Below, piece after piece: positions 17,245-25,582 of a stretch of 64,000 bases of DNA. Each line of letters opens with the position of its first letter. Position 1 is the stretch's first letter. The position numbers and the translations under genes are program-made. Source of the DNA: Variovorax sp. JS1663 (GTDB lineage: Bacteria; Pseudomonadota; Gammaproteobacteria; Burkholderiales; Burkholderiaceae_C); assembly GCF_002157355.1 (NCBI RefSeq), contig NZ_LYMK01000002.1:124001-188000 (forward strand), given 5' to 3'. Below the pieces are notes generated by a model, which had not been told where the DNA came from, did not search any database, and worked only from the letters and a program-made list of their open reading frames with translations.

Positions 17245-17943
17245 ATGCCAAAGCCGGATCAACCCAACCTGGAACCTCCGCTGGTCGAGCAGGCCTTCGC
17301 GCGCCTGCGCCGCGACGTGCTTGCCGGCAGCTATGCCGCGGGCGCGAAGCTCAAGCTGGACGAGCTGCAAAACGCCTATGGCTATTCCAGCAGCCCCCTG
17401 CGCGAAGCCCTGAGCCGCCTTGCGCAGGAGGGCCTGGTCCGCGCTGACGAGCGCCGCGGCTTCCGCGTCGCGGCGATCTCCGGGGAAGACCTGGCCGACA
17501 TCACGCGCATGCGCATCCTGCTCGACGTGCCGGCGCTGCGCGAGTCGATCGAGCATGGCGACGACGGATGGGAAGCCGCCATCCTGGCGGCATTCCACCG
17601 GCTGGAGAAGGTCGAGTCGCGCCTGAGCGATGGTCCGGTGGCGCTGGACGAGAGCTGGTCCGAGCTGCACCGTGCCTTTCACTTGTCGCTGGTGGCGGCG
17701 TGCCCCTCCGAGCGCCAGCGCATCTGGGGCGCCAGCCTGTTCGACCAGGCCGAGCGCTACCGGCGTTTTTCTGCGCGCTTTCGCACTGTCGCCCGGCGCA
17801 AGTCGAGCGAGCACCGCAAGATCATGGACGCGACCCTGCGCCGCGATGCGGACACGGCCTGCGCCCTGCTCGAGGAGCACATCCTGAGCACGCAGCGCAA
17901 CGTGATGGCGGCACTCAAGGCGGCGCAAGCCGCGCAGTCCTAG
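17245..17943 (+). CDS. GntR-family (FCD) transcriptional regulator
   Basis: A 232-residue GntR regulator. The winged helix spans about residues 13-80 (LVEQAFARLRRDVLAG, then SSSPLREALSRLAQEGLV as recognition region) and the all-helical FCD effector domain follows, with metal/ligand residues suggested by ELHRAFHLSL and SSEHRKIMDA. I prefer the ATG at 17245, because the ATG at 17194 sits inside the operator dyad. It leads an operon with a VOC enzyme, an FAH-type hydrolase, a Bug receptor, an AA_synth protein and an oxidoreductase, and most likely represses it until a carboxylic acid ligand is present. Confidence 0.87.
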   Translation: MPKPDQPNLEPPLVEQAFARLRRDVLAGSYAAGAKLKLDELQNAYGYSSSPLREALSRLAQEGLVRADERRGFRVAAISGEDLADITRMRILLDVPALRESIEHGDDGWEAAILAAFHRLEKVESRLSDGPVALDESWSELHRAFHLSLVAACPSERQRIWGASLFDQAERYRRFSARFRTVARRKSSEHRKIMDATLRRDADTACALLEEHILSTQRNVMAALKAAQAAQS

Positions 17944-17952
17944 GGAGGCGGC

Positions 17953-18519
17953 ATGCTCACAGTCTCCCGGCCCACGCCATCGCACTTCGGCATCTTCGTG
18001 ACCGACCTGGAGCGGATGGTGGCTTTCTACACCGAGACCTTCGACCTCACGATCACGGACCGCGGCGTCGGCCGCACCTTCCGCAACGACCTGGTGTTCA
18101 CCAGCGCCAGCCCCGACCAGCACCACCAGCTGGTGCTGGCCTCGGGCCGGCCGGCGGACGCGACCTTCAGCACCGTGATGCAGATCTCCTTCGTGGTGCC
18201 GAGCATCCAGCACCTGCGCGACATCTCGGCATGCGCGGCCGCGCGCGGCGCTACCGAGATCCGCGGGCTGAACCACGGCAATGCGCTGTCGGTCTACATG
18301 CTCGACCCCGAGGGCAACACGGTGGAGATCTATGTCGACACGCCGTTCTATGTCGCGCAGCCGCACGGCGATCCGCTCGACCTGTCCAAGGACGACGAGA
18401 CGCTGATGCGCGAGACCGAGGCGATCTGCCGCGGCGACCCGACCTTCATGCCGCTGGCCCAGTGGCAGGCGCAGTTCGAGTCGCGTTCGCCCGCTCGCGC
18501 TGCAGCCCCCGGCGCTTGA
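17953..18519 (+). CDS. VOC-family (extradiol dioxygenase-like) protein
   Basis: A 188-residue vicinal-oxygen-chelate protein. It shows the start HFGIFVTDLERMVAFYTETF with a metal His, a central DQHHQLVLASG with a second His, and the C-terminal metal Glu in GNTVEIYVDTP. This H-H-E set matches type I extradiol dioxygenases and related glyoxalase-fold enzymes. The single-domain length suggests a small dioxygenase or isomerase. It starts 9 bp after the GntR gene, and the next gene is an FAH-type hydrolase, a common pair in ring cleavage followed by C-C bond hydrolysis. Substrate unknown. Confidence 0.82.
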   Translation: MLTVSRPTPSHFGIFVTDLERMVAFYTETFDLTITDRGVGRTFRNDLVFTSASPDQHHQLVLASGRPADATFSTVMQISFVVPSIQHLRDISACAAARGATEIRGLNHGNALSVYMLDPEGNTVEIYVDTPFYVAQPHGDPLDLSKDDETLMRETEAICRGDPTFMPLAQWQAQFESRSPARAAAPGA

Positions 18520-18562
18520 GCGCCGCGACGTTCATTTCACGTTCCAACCGGAGTCCGTTCCC

Positions 18563-19426
18563 ATGAAGCTTCTGTCATTCGTTCACCAAGGCCGCGAGAC
18601 CTGGGGCGCCGTCGTCGGCGACGGCGTCGTCGATCTGGGGGCTGCGCGTCCGCAGCATGCCGGCCTGGCCGACTACATCGCCTCGGGCGAGTACCTGCAG
18701 GCGGCGCAGCACGTCGAAGGCCTGCCGGTGGCGGCCCGGCTCGCCGACATCACCTTCCTGCCGGTGATCCCGCGCCCGGAGAAGATCGTCTGCGCCGTGC
18801 GCAACTACATGGACCATCACCAGGAGGTGCTGGCCGCCGGCATGCAGCGCGAGCTCTCGGAAGAGCCGCCGATCTTCCTGCGCGTCTGGCGTTCGCAGTG
18901 CGCGCACGGCGCGCCCATCGTGCGGCCCCGCGTGTCCGAATCGCTGGACTGGGAAGGCGAGCTCGCGGTGATCATCGGCAAGGCCGGGCGCGACATTCCG
19001 GAGTCCGCGGCCTTCGACCATGTGGCTGGCTATGCCTGCTACAACGACGGCAGCGTGCGCGAATGGCAGTTCCATGCCAAGCAGATCGCTTCGGGCAAGA
19101 ACTTCGAATCGACCGGCGGCTTCGGCCCGTGGATGGTGACGGCGGACGAGATCGAACCCGGGCGCGAGCTCAAGCTGGAGACGCGCCTGAACGGCGAGGT
19201 GGTGCAGAGCAGCCACACGGGCCACATGATCTTCAGCATCCCCAAGCTGATCAGCTACGCGTCGACGATCTTCACGCTGGTGCCCGGCGACGTGATCGCC
19301 ACCGGCACGCCCGCCGGGGTGGGCTGGAGCCGCAAGCCGCAGCGCTTCATGAAGCCCGGCGACGTGTGCGAGGTCGAGATCGAAGGCATCGGCGTGCTGC
19401 GCAACCCGATCTCTCAACAGGACTGA
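18563..19426 (+). CDS. Fumarylacetoacetate hydrolase family protein
   Basis: A 287-residue FAH-family hydrolase. The catalytic core shows ICAVRNYMDHHQEV, DWEGELAVIIGKAGRDI with the metal acidic residues, FDHVAGYACYNDGSVREWQ and ATGTPAGVGW. Members hydrolyse or decarboxylate acylpyruvates from aromatic ring cleavage. Two deviations are visible: YNDGSVRE replaces the more common NDVSARD/E stretch, and the metal motif is otherwise intact. It is preceded by GGAGTCC and lies 43 bp behind the VOC gene. It probably processes the product of that enzyme. Confidence 0.88.
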   Translation: MKLLSFVHQGRETWGAVVGDGVVDLGAARPQHAGLADYIASGEYLQAAQHVEGLPVAARLADITFLPVIPRPEKIVCAVRNYMDHHQEVLAAGMQRELSEEPPIFLRVWRSQCAHGAPIVRPRVSESLDWEGELAVIIGKAGRDIPESAAFDHVAGYACYNDGSVREWQFHAKQIASGKNFESTGGFGPWMVTADEIEPGRELKLETRLNGEVVQSSHTGHMIFSIPKLISYASTIFTLVPGDVIATGTPAGVGWSRKPQRFMKPGDVCEVEIEGIGVLRNPISQQD

Positions 19427-19490
19427 GGTCCCGTCCCCCGGGCGCTGCCGGCTGCGCAGCGCGCTTCACAAAAAATCGGAGACAAGCACC

Positions 19491-20459
19491 ATGCGGCGCA
19501 GACGATTGCTCGCCGCAGGCCTGACCCTGGCCTGCGCGGCACCCCTCACGGCATCGGCCCAGGACTTCCCGGACAAGCCGGTGAGGATCTACCAGGGCTT
19601 CGCGGCCGGCGGCAATGCCGACACCATCGCCCGCGTCGTCGGCGCGGAAATGGGCAAGGGTCTGGGCCAGCCCTTCGTGGTCGAGGCCCAGACGGGTGCC
19701 GGCGGCACCATCGCTGCGGCCACCGTGGCGCGTGCCCGGCCCGACGGCTACACGCTGCTGCTGGCCACCGGCGGGCATGCGGTGGCCGGGGCGCTCTACA
19801 ACAGGCTGAACTACCAGACCGTGTCGGATTTCCAGATGATCTCCACGGTCACCTTCTTCCCCTTCCTGCTGGTGGTGCGCGCCGACTCGCCTTACAGGAA
19901 CCTGGCGGAACTGCTGGCTGCCGCCCGTGGCGATGCGCGCAGCGTCTCCTACGGCTCGGCCGGCATCGGCTCGACCCATCACCTGGCCGGCGAGCTGCTG
20001 GTGAAGAGCGCGAAAGTGGAGATGCTGCACATCCCCTACCGCGGCGATGCCGCCTCGGTCACTGCGCTGCTCGGCGGCGAGGTGCCGATGATCATCGCCC
20101 CGCCGACGGCCGTGATGCCCAACATCAAGGCCGGCAAGCTGAGGGCGCTGGCCACCACCGGCGCGCAGCGCTGGAGCGCCATGCCCGAGCTGCCCACCGT
20201 GGTGGAGCAGGGCGTGCCCGGCTACGACGTGCGATCATGGGCCGGCTTCATGGCGCCGGCCGGCACGCCGCGCCCGATCGTCGAGCGGCTGCACGCCGAG
20301 ACGCTCAAGGCCCTGCAGGTGCCGGCCGTGCGCGCACGGCTGGAGGAGATGGGCGGCGAGGCGCGTGGCAGCACGCCCGAAGAAATGACCACCATGGTGG
20401 CCGCGGAGCTCAAGCGCTGGACCACCGTCGTGAACGATGCACACATTCCCAGGCAATGA
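19491..20459 (+). CDS. Bug-type tripartite tricarboxylate receptor
   Basis: A 322-residue Bug receptor with a signal peptide that starts RRRRLLAAGLTLACAAPL and is cut near TASAQD. Mature motifs are FPDKPVRIYQGFAAGGNAD, GAGGTIAAATVARARPDGY and LHIPYRGDAAS. GGAGAC upstream serves as ribosome binding site. Located between the FAH hydrolase and AA_synth genes, it should bring in the substrate of this operon, likely an aromatic or branched carboxylate. In place of the usual VPFPPGG loop it has YQGFAAGG, a change in the ligand-contacting loop that suggests a different ligand from the dmlA-linked copy. Confidence 0.9.
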   Translation: MRRRRLLAAGLTLACAAPLTASAQDFPDKPVRIYQGFAAGGNADTIARVVGAEMGKGLGQPFVVEAQTGAGGTIAAATVARARPDGYTLLLATGGHAVAGALYNRLNYQTVSDFQMISTVTFFPFLLVVRADSPYRNLAELLAAARGDARSVSYGSAGIGSTHHLAGELLVKSAKVEMLHIPYRGDAASVTALLGGEVPMIIAPPTAVMPNIKAGKLRALATTGAQRWSAMPELPTVVEQGVPGYDVRSWAGFMAPAGTPRPIVERLHAETLKALQVPAVRARLEEMGGEARGSTPEEMTTMVAAELKRWTTVVNDAHIPRQ

Positions 20460-20466
20460 GGTTTCC

Positions 20467-21045
20467 ATGTCCCTGATCGAGATCCGCAAGCGCAGTCTCA
20501 CCGTCGAGACGATCTACCACGAGGGCGGGCCGCCCGTCGACACGCCGCTCAGGCTGGCGGCGGCCTGCGCCGTGATCCGCAACCCCTACGCCGGCCGCTA
20601 CGAGCCGGACCTGATGCCCTTCATGGCCGAACTGCGCTCGCTCGGCACGCTGCTGGCGACCGAACTGGTCGCGCTGCTGGGGCGCGACAAGGTCGAGGTC
20701 TACAGCAAGGCGGCGATCGTCGGCGTCAACGGCGAGCTGGAGCACGGTGCCGTGTGGCACGAGGCCGGCGGCTGGGCCATGCGCGAGGCGCTGGGCGAGC
20801 CGAAGGCGATCGTGCCTTCGTCGAAGGCAGTGGCGGCCACCGGCTACCGGATCATGGTGCCGCTGCACTACATCCACGCCGCCTACGTGCGCAGCCACTA
20901 CAACGCGATGGAGATCGGCATCCAGGATGCACCCCGCCCGAACGAGATTTTGTTCGCGCTGGTCATGGGCACCGGCGGGCGCGTGCACGCGCGCCTGGGC
21001 GGCCTCGCCAAGGACCAGGTGTCCGTGCACGACGGGCAGCGCTGA
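20467..21045 (+). CDS. AA_synth (PF06684-type) family protein
   Basis: A 192-residue protein of the family named amino acid synthesis (AA_synth), whose biochemical role is not established. Recognisable are AACAVIRNPYAGRYEPDL near residue 35-55, VGVNGELEHGAVWHEAGG in the middle and VPLHYIHAAYVRSHYNAME toward the end. Start at the ATG at 20467; the longer frame overlaps the receptor gene. In Burkholderiales this family recurs in operons with Bug receptors and FAH hydrolases, as here, which suggests a catabolic rather than a biosynthetic role. Confidence 0.8.
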   Translation: MSLIEIRKRSLTVETIYHEGGPPVDTPLRLAAACAVIRNPYAGRYEPDLMPFMAELRSLGTLLATELVALLGRDKVEVYSKAAIVGVNGELEHGAVWHEAGGWAMREALGEPKAIVPSSKAVAATGYRIMVPLHYIHAAYVRSHYNAMEIGIQDAPRPNEILFALVMGTGGRVHARLGGLAKDQVSVHDGQR

Positions 21046-21048
21046 GGC

Positions 21049-22038
21049 ATGCAGGCCATCCAGCTCCAGGCCCCCGGCGGCCCCGAGGTGCTGCAGCTCG
21101 TCGAGCTGCCCCTGCCGCAGCCGCTGGCCGGCGAGGTGCGCGTGCGGGCCATGGCGATCGGCGCCGGCGGGCCCGACGTGCTGATCCGCAACGGCACCTA
21201 CAAGTGGATGCCGCCGATGCCGGCGATCCCCGGCAACGAGATGGCGGGCGTCGTCGACGCGGTCGGCCCCGGCGCGAGCGCGCTCCAGGTCGGCCAGCGT
21301 GTGCTCGTGAGCGCGCGCGAGCTGAAGCAGCGCGGCGGCTGCTACGCGCAGGCCATCTGCGTGCCCGAGTCCGCGCCCTTCGTGCTGCCCGATGCAATCC
21401 GCTTCGAGGATGCGGTGAGCCTCGGCAACTTCCAGCTGGCGCTGGCCATGCTGGCGAGCAACGGCAACCTGCCGGCGAAATCCATCCTGGTGCCCGGCGC
21501 GGCCGGCGGCGTGGCCACTGCGCTCGTGCAGGTGGCGCGCGACCGCGGCCTGCACGTGATCGGCACCGCCTCGACGCCGGAGAAGAGAAGCTTCGCGCTC
21601 GCCAACGGTGCGCACGAGGTGATCGAGAGCGATGCGAGCGGGCTGACCGACAAGGTCATGCAGCTCACCGGCGGCCGCGGCGTCGACCTGGCCTTCGACC
21701 ACCTGGGCGGCGAGCTCTTCATGGCCTGCCTGCGGGCGCTGGCGCCGGGCGGCATGCTGGTCTCCTACAACATCGTCAACGGCCCGCCGGCGGGCGACGT
21801 GTTCGAGGAACTGCGCAAGCTGCTGGGCCGGAGCCTGGCGGTGCGCACCTTCTCCATCCATGCGGTCGACGCCGATGCGGCGCAGCGCCGGGGCCTGATG
21901 GAATCGGCCATCGCGCTCATGGCCGAGGGCCGCGTGCGCGCGCCGGCGGTCACGGCCTTCGCGCTGGCCGATGCGCGCCGCGTGCACGAGTTGCTCGACC
22001 GCGGCGGTACGCCGGGCAAGATCGTGCTCGTGCCTTGA
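21049..22038 (+). CDS. Quinone oxidoreductase-like MDR protein
   Basis: A 329-residue zinc-free medium-chain dehydrogenase/reductase. N-terminal GroES-like domain with PAIPGNEMAGVVDAVGPGAS, then a Rossmann domain with ILVPGAAGGVATALVQVARDRG as NADPH-binding loop and GGRGVDLAFDHLGGELF. No catalytic or structural zinc ligands are present. The gene starts 4 bp after the AA_synth stop and ends the GntR operon. Reaction could be quinone or enoyl reduction; the substrate is not shown. Confidence 0.85.
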   Translation: MQAIQLQAPGGPEVLQLVELPLPQPLAGEVRVRAMAIGAGGPDVLIRNGTYKWMPPMPAIPGNEMAGVVDAVGPGASALQVGQRVLVSARELKQRGGCYAQAICVPESAPFVLPDAIRFEDAVSLGNFQLALAMLASNGNLPAKSILVPGAAGGVATALVQVARDRGLHVIGTASTPEKRSFALANGAHEVIESDASGLTDKVMQLTGGRGVDLAFDHLGGELFMACLRALAPGGMLVSYNIVNGPPAGDVFEELRKLLGRSLAVRTFSIHAVDADAAQRRGLMESAIALMAEGRVRAPAVTAFALADARRVHELLDRGGTPGKIVLVP

Positions 22039-22084
22039 CGCGTCCTGCGCTGCTACGCTCGCGCATCGCCTGCAAGGAGTCGCG

Positions 22085-22357
22085 ATGACGATCGAACTGA
22101 AGAAGGAAACCCGCCAGGAGGCGATCGCCTCCATCGAGCGCTATTTCCGGGAGAACATGGACGAGCCCATCGGCAACATCGCCGCGGGCGCGCTGCTCGG
22201 CTTCTTCCTCGAGGAGATCGGCCCGGCCATCTTCAACCAGGCCGTGACCGAGGTGCAGGAGCGGTTGCAGGCCCGCATCATGGAGGTGGACATCGAGGTC
22301 CACGAGGACGAGTTCCAGTACTGGCGGCGGCGGGAGCGCGGTTCGAAGCGGCCCTGA
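22085..22357 (+). CDS. DUF2164 family protein
   Basis: A 90-residue protein of the DUF2164 family, recognised from the N-terminal KETRQEAIASIERYF and the segment IGNIAAGALLGFFLEEIGPA. It is mostly helical, with an acidic middle and a basic C-terminal end, and has no signal peptide. The family is widespread in proteobacteria and its role is unknown. GGAGTCGCG precedes the ATG at 22085. It is separated from the oxidoreductase by 46 bp and may be its own unit. Confidence 0.8.
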   Translation: MTIELKKETRQEAIASIERYFRENMDEPIGNIAAGALLGFFLEEIGPAIFNQAVTEVQERLQARIMEVDIEVHEDEFQYWRRRERGSKRP

Positions 22358-22399
22358 CGAGGCAGGGCGCGTACTTTCGACCCCCCTCCCGTCACACGG

Positions 22400-23290
22400 T
22401 CACTCCCCCTTGAGCTGATCCAGAAACCATCGCCCCGCCGGCCCGGGCGGCGCTTCCCGGCGATACACGGCGAACATCGCCAGCGGCTGCATCTGCGGCC
22501 GAAAGGCCTCGATCTCCAGTTGCACGAGCTGGCCCGAAGCGAGGTCGTCGCGCACCATCGCCAGCGGCATGTGGCCCCAGCCGAATCCGGCGCGCAGGAA
22601 GGCATGCTTGGCGCCCAGGTCGGCCAGCCGCCAGGTGAGGGGCGACAGCACGCCGAAGTTGCGGCCCTCGCTGAGGCTGCTGCGGTCGGCCAGCACCAGC
22701 TGCACGTGCTGCTCGAGCTCGCGCTGCGGGATCACCCGGCGGCCGGCCGCGAGCTGGTGGATCGGCGCGGCCACCGTGACCATCGGCACGTCGAGCAGCT
22801 TTTCGGCGGCGAAGCCTTCCGGCACCAGGGGCAGGGTGCCGATGATGCCGATGCGGCAGCTGTCGTTCTGCACCAGCTGCACCACGGCGCCGAGTGCCTC
22901 CACGTACAGGCGCAGGGGCGTGTGCGGGAAAGCCGCGCGGAACAGGCCGACACCGACGGTGAGCGAGGCCATCGGGTACATCACGTCCACCACCACCGAC
23001 AGCTCCGGCTCCAGCCCCTCGGCGATGGTGCGCGCCTTGGTCTTGAAGCTGTCCATGCTGCCGGCGACGATGCGCGCCTCGGCCAGCAGCACGCGGCCCG
23101 ATTCGGTCAGGCGCGGGTAGCGGCCGCTGCGATCGAAGAGCTGCACCTCGATCTGCGCCTCGAGATTGGCCAGGGTCTGGCTCACCACGGATTGCGTGCG
23201 CCGCAGCCGGCGCCCGGCAGCCGAAAAGCTGCCTTCCTCGGCTGCGGCGATGAAGGTGCGCAGCTGGTCCACGGAGACGGCTTCGAGCAT
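22400..23290 (-). CDS. LysR-type regulator divergent from wrbA
   Basis: A 296-residue LysR regulator with helix-turn-helix [18 protein letters not shown] at about residues 27-45 and an effector domain rich in hydrophobic residues. It is divergent from wrbA with about 110 bp between the starts, so it probably controls that quinone oxidoreductase, perhaps in response to quinones or electrophiles. The shared upstream region contains TCGATGGTGTCCATCGA, an inverted repeat (TCGATGG/CCATCGA, about 23304-23320) that is a plausible operator. Confidence 0.88.
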   Translation of the reverse strand: MLEAVSVDQLRTFIAAAEEGSFSAAGRRLRRTQSVVSQTLANLEAQIEVQLFDRSGRYPRLTESGRVLLAEARIVAGSMDSFKTKARTIAEGLEPELSVVVDVMYPMASLTVGVGLFRAAFPHTPLRLYVEALGAVVQLVQNDSCRIGIIGTLPLVPEGFAAEKLLDVPMVTVAAPIHQLAAGRRVIPQRELEQHVQLVLADRSSLSEGRNFGVLSPLTWRLADLGAKHAFLRAGFGWGHMPLAMVRDDLASGQLVQLEIEAFRPQMQPLAMFAVYRREAPPGPAGRWFLDQLKGE

Positions 23291-23303
23291 CTATCGTTCC
23301 TTT

Positions 23304-23320
23304 CGATGGTGTCCATCGAA
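23304..23320. promoter_or_regulatory. Inverted repeat between LysR and wrbA
   Basis: TCGATGG and CCATCGA are separated by three bases, forming a 7-bp perfect dyad in the divergent promoter region. LysR proteins bind interrupted palindromes of the T-N11-A type, and this site is close to both starts, at about 14 bp from the LysR start and 80 bp from wrbA. It may be the autoregulatory site. Evidence is sequence symmetry only. Confidence 0.4.
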
Positions 23321-23402
23321 AGATTGTGGCTTCCCGGATCAGGATCCAGCGCCTACGCTCGCGCCCTTGTCTTTGTCCTTGTCCCGGACAGAAAGAATTT
23401 CC

Positions 23403-24002
23403 ATGCCCAAGGTTCTCGTTCTCTACTACTCCTCCTACGGCCACATCGAGACGATGGCGCAGGCCGTCGCGGAAGGCGCGCGCGGCGCCGGCGCGCAGGT
23501 CGACGTCAAGCGCGTGCCCGAGACCGTGCCGCTGGAGGTCGCCAAGGCCTCGCACTTCAAGCTCGACCAGGCGGCACCGGTCGCGACCATCGACGAGCTG
23601 GCGAACTACGACGCCATCGTCGTCGGCACCGGCACCCGCTTCGGCCGCATGTCCTCGCAGATGGCGGCCTTCCTCGACCAGGCCGGCGGCCTGTGGATGC
23701 GCGGCGCGCTCAACGGCAAGGTCGGCGGCGCCTTCAGCTCCTCGGCCACGCAGCATGGCGGCCAGGAGACCACGCTGTTCTCGATCATCACCAACCTGCT
23801 GCACTTCGGCATGACGGTCGTCGGCCTGCCGTACAGCCACCAGGGCCAGATGAGCGTGGACGAGATCGTCGGCGGCGCGCCCTACGGCGCCACCACGGTG
23901 GCGGGCGGCGACGGCTCGCGCCAGCCCACCGCGATCGACCTGGCCGGCGCGCGCCACCAGGGCGAGCTGATCGCGAAGACCGCGGCCAAGCTGTTCGGCT
24001 GA
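23403..24002 (+). CDS. wrbA: NAD(P)H:quinone oxidoreductase WrbA
   Basis: A 199-residue flavodoxin-like quinone reductase. The FMN phosphate loop is [11 protein letters not shown] (residues 8-18), and further FMN contacts are [17 protein letters not shown] and [15 protein letters not shown]. Length and motifs match WrbA, a tetrameric two-electron quinone reductase that protects against redox cycling. It is controlled most likely by the divergent LysR gene. The gene converges with the thioesterase gene 7 bp downstream. Confidence 0.93.
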   Translation: MPKVLVLYYSSYGHIETMAQAVAEGARGAGAQVDVKRVPETVPLEVAKASHFKLDQAAPVATIDELANYDAIVVGTGTRFGRMSSQMAAFLDQAGGLWMRGALNGKVGGAFSSSATQHGGQETTLFSIITNLLHFGMTVVGLPYSHQGQMSVDEIVGGAPYGATTVAGGDGSRQPTAIDLAGARHQGELIAKTAAKLFG

Positions 24003-24009
24003 GCCTGCG

Positions 24010-24423
24010 CTATTCGAACAGGCGGCGGATCTCAGGCGGAATCGGCACCGCGCGGATGCCGCCGCCTTCGCGCTTGGCCGCAAAGATCCGCACTTCCTCG
24101 CATTCGAGGATCAGGTCCTCGCCGCGCTTGACGCGGTAGGTCTGCAGGAAGCTCTTGTCGCGCCATTCGGGAATCGCCACCGCGATCTCCAGCGTGTCGC
24201 CGTAGCTCGCACTCTTGACGAAGCGGGTGTGGGTGTCGACAAGCGGCGTGCCGATCACGCCCAGGGTCTGCGCCGTCTCCTCCCAGCGCGGCACGCCGCG
24301 CTCTGCGAAGAAGTGGCGCGAGGCCGCGTCGATCCAGCGGAAGAAGTTGGGAAACCAGACGATGCCGGCGGGGTCGCAGTCGCCGAATTCGACGCGGACC
24401 GTATAAATGACTCGTTCGCTCAT
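24010..24423 (-). CDS. Acyl-CoA thioesterase, 4-hydroxybenzoyl-CoA type
   Basis: A 137-residue hotdog-fold thioesterase. The catalytic motif is FGDCDPAGIVWFPNFFRW, where the Asp in DPAGIV is the nucleophile/base of 4-hydroxybenzoyl-CoA thioesterases. Length is normal. It is the last gene of the minus-strand operon that contains the indolepyruvate oxidoreductase, whose products are arylacetyl-CoA esters, so hydrolysis of arylacetyl-CoA is a plausible task. A copy of the dispersed repeat lies between its start and the Bug gene. Confidence 0.87.
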   Translation of the reverse strand: MSERVIYTVRVEFGDCDPAGIVWFPNFFRWIDAASRHFFAERGVPRWEETAQTLGVIGTPLVDTHTRFVKSASYGDTLEIAVAIPEWRDKSFLQTYRVKRGEDLILECEEVRIFAAKREGGGIRAVPIPPEIRRLFE

Positions 24424-24455
24424 GCAAGGCCCAAAAGGGGTGAAGGTCTTTGCGG

Positions 24456-24553
24456 GGAACACCGCGGAACCGGCTTTGCCGGGCCGCTGGTGTTGCCCCC
24501 GGTGAGGGGGTTGGCGGAGCGACACGAAGTGCGCGCAGCCTGGGGGAGAGCTC
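24456..24553 (-). repeat. Dispersed GC-rich intergenic repeat, copy 1
   Basis: About 97 bp, closely matched by copies near 40.2 kb and 49.5 kb. In the minus direction it begins directly at the stop codon of the Bug gene (TGAGCTCTCCCCCAGGCT), then carries two stable hairpins: CCCCC/GGGGG around CACCG and CCGGC/GCCGG around an AAA loop. The order AGCTCTCCCCCAGGCT, ACTTCGTG, CCGCCAACCCC, GGCGGCCCGG-like core and TTCCGCGG is the same in all three copies. It has no open frame worth calling. It may act as an mRNA 3' structure or be a small non-autonomous mobile repeat. Confidence 0.85.
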
Positions 24554-25556
24554 AATCTGCCAGGATCTTGCGCTCTTTGATGATCGCGCCGAAGCGCGTC
24601 GAGTCGGCCATGGCGCGGTCATGGAAGGCGGCCGGCGTGCCGGGCAGGGCCTCGCCGCCGAGGTTCGCGATGCGCTCCTTCACGGCCGGCGTGGCGAGGA
24701 TCTTGTTGATCTCGGTGTTGAGCCGCGTGATGATCGGCGCGGGCGTACCTGCCGGCGCGTAGAAGCCGAACACGGTGTCGGCGTCGAAGCCCTTCAGGCC
24801 CACCTCGTCCAGCGTGGGCACGTCCGGGAACTGCGGCGAGCGCCTGGGGCTGCCCACGGCCAGCAGCCGCAGCTTGCCGGCCTTCACCTGGTTGAGCCCG
24901 ATGCCCGGGTCGAAATAGAAGTCGAGCTGGCCGGCCAGCAGGTCCTGCAGCGCCGGCGCGGCGCCGCGGTAGGGCACGTGCACTGCGTACAGGCCGGCCT
25001 GGCTCTTGAACATCTCGCCGGCCAGGTGCGGCGAGCTGCCCGTGCCCGGCGAGCCGTACGACAACTTGCCGGGCCGCTCCTTCACGTAGTCGATGAATTC
25101 CTTGATGTTCTGCGGCGGCAGCGAGGGCTTGGCCACCAGGTAGACCAGCACGCGCGCCGCGGCGGCCACCGGCACCAGGTCCTTGGCCGGGTCGAAGCTC
25201 ATCTTCGGGTAGAGGTGCGGGTTCACCGACACCATGCCGCCCGAGCTCATCAGGAGGGTATAGCCGTCGGGCGCGGCGCGCGCCACGTTCTCGCCGCCGA
25301 TGTTGCCGTTGGCACCGCCGCGGTTCTCGATCAGCACCGGCTGGCCCAGGGCGTCCTGCAGCGGCTGCGAGATCGCGCGGGCGATGGTGTCGGCCGCGCC
25401 GCCGGGCGGGAAGTTCACCACGACTTTGATGGGCTTGTTGGGCCACGCGCTCTGCGCATGCGCGGCGGGCAGCGCAGCGGCGGTACCCAGTGCCAGCGCC
25501 AGCAGCAATGCGCGGCGCAACGGGGCCGGGAGGTCGTCGCGGAATGTTGTTGTCAT
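24552..25556 (-). CDS. Bug-type tripartite tricarboxylate receptor
   Basis: A 334-residue Bug receptor. It starts with a 40-residue leader whose hydrophobic part is LRRALLLALALGTAAAL and which is cleaved near AAHAQSA. Typical motifs are WPNKPIKVVVNFPPGGAAD, NGNIGGENVARAAPDGYTLL and VHVPYRGAAPAL. It follows iorB by 26 bp, so it is part of that operon. The likely ligand is an aryl-pyruvate or related acid used by IorAB. An alternative start 30 bp upstream exists, but the ATG at 25556 has the better spaced GGAGA. Confidence 0.9.
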   Translation of the reverse strand: MTTTFRDDLPAPLRRALLLALALGTAAALPAAHAQSAWPNKPIKVVVNFPPGGAADTIARAISQPLQDALGQPVLIENRGGANGNIGGENVARAAPDGYTLLMSSGGMVSVNPHLYPKMSFDPAKDLVPVAAAARVLVYLVAKPSLPPQNIKEFIDYVKERPGKLSYGSPGTGSSPHLAGEMFKSQAGLYAVHVPYRGAAPALQDLLAGQLDFYFDPGIGLNQVKAGKLRLLAVGSPRRSPQFPDVPTLDEVGLKGFDADTVFGFYAPAGTPAPIITRLNTEINKILATPAVKERIANLGGEALPGTPAAFHDRAMADSTRFGAIIKERKILAD

Positions 25557-25582
25557 CGTGTCTCCTTCTTTTTCGCTGTTGC

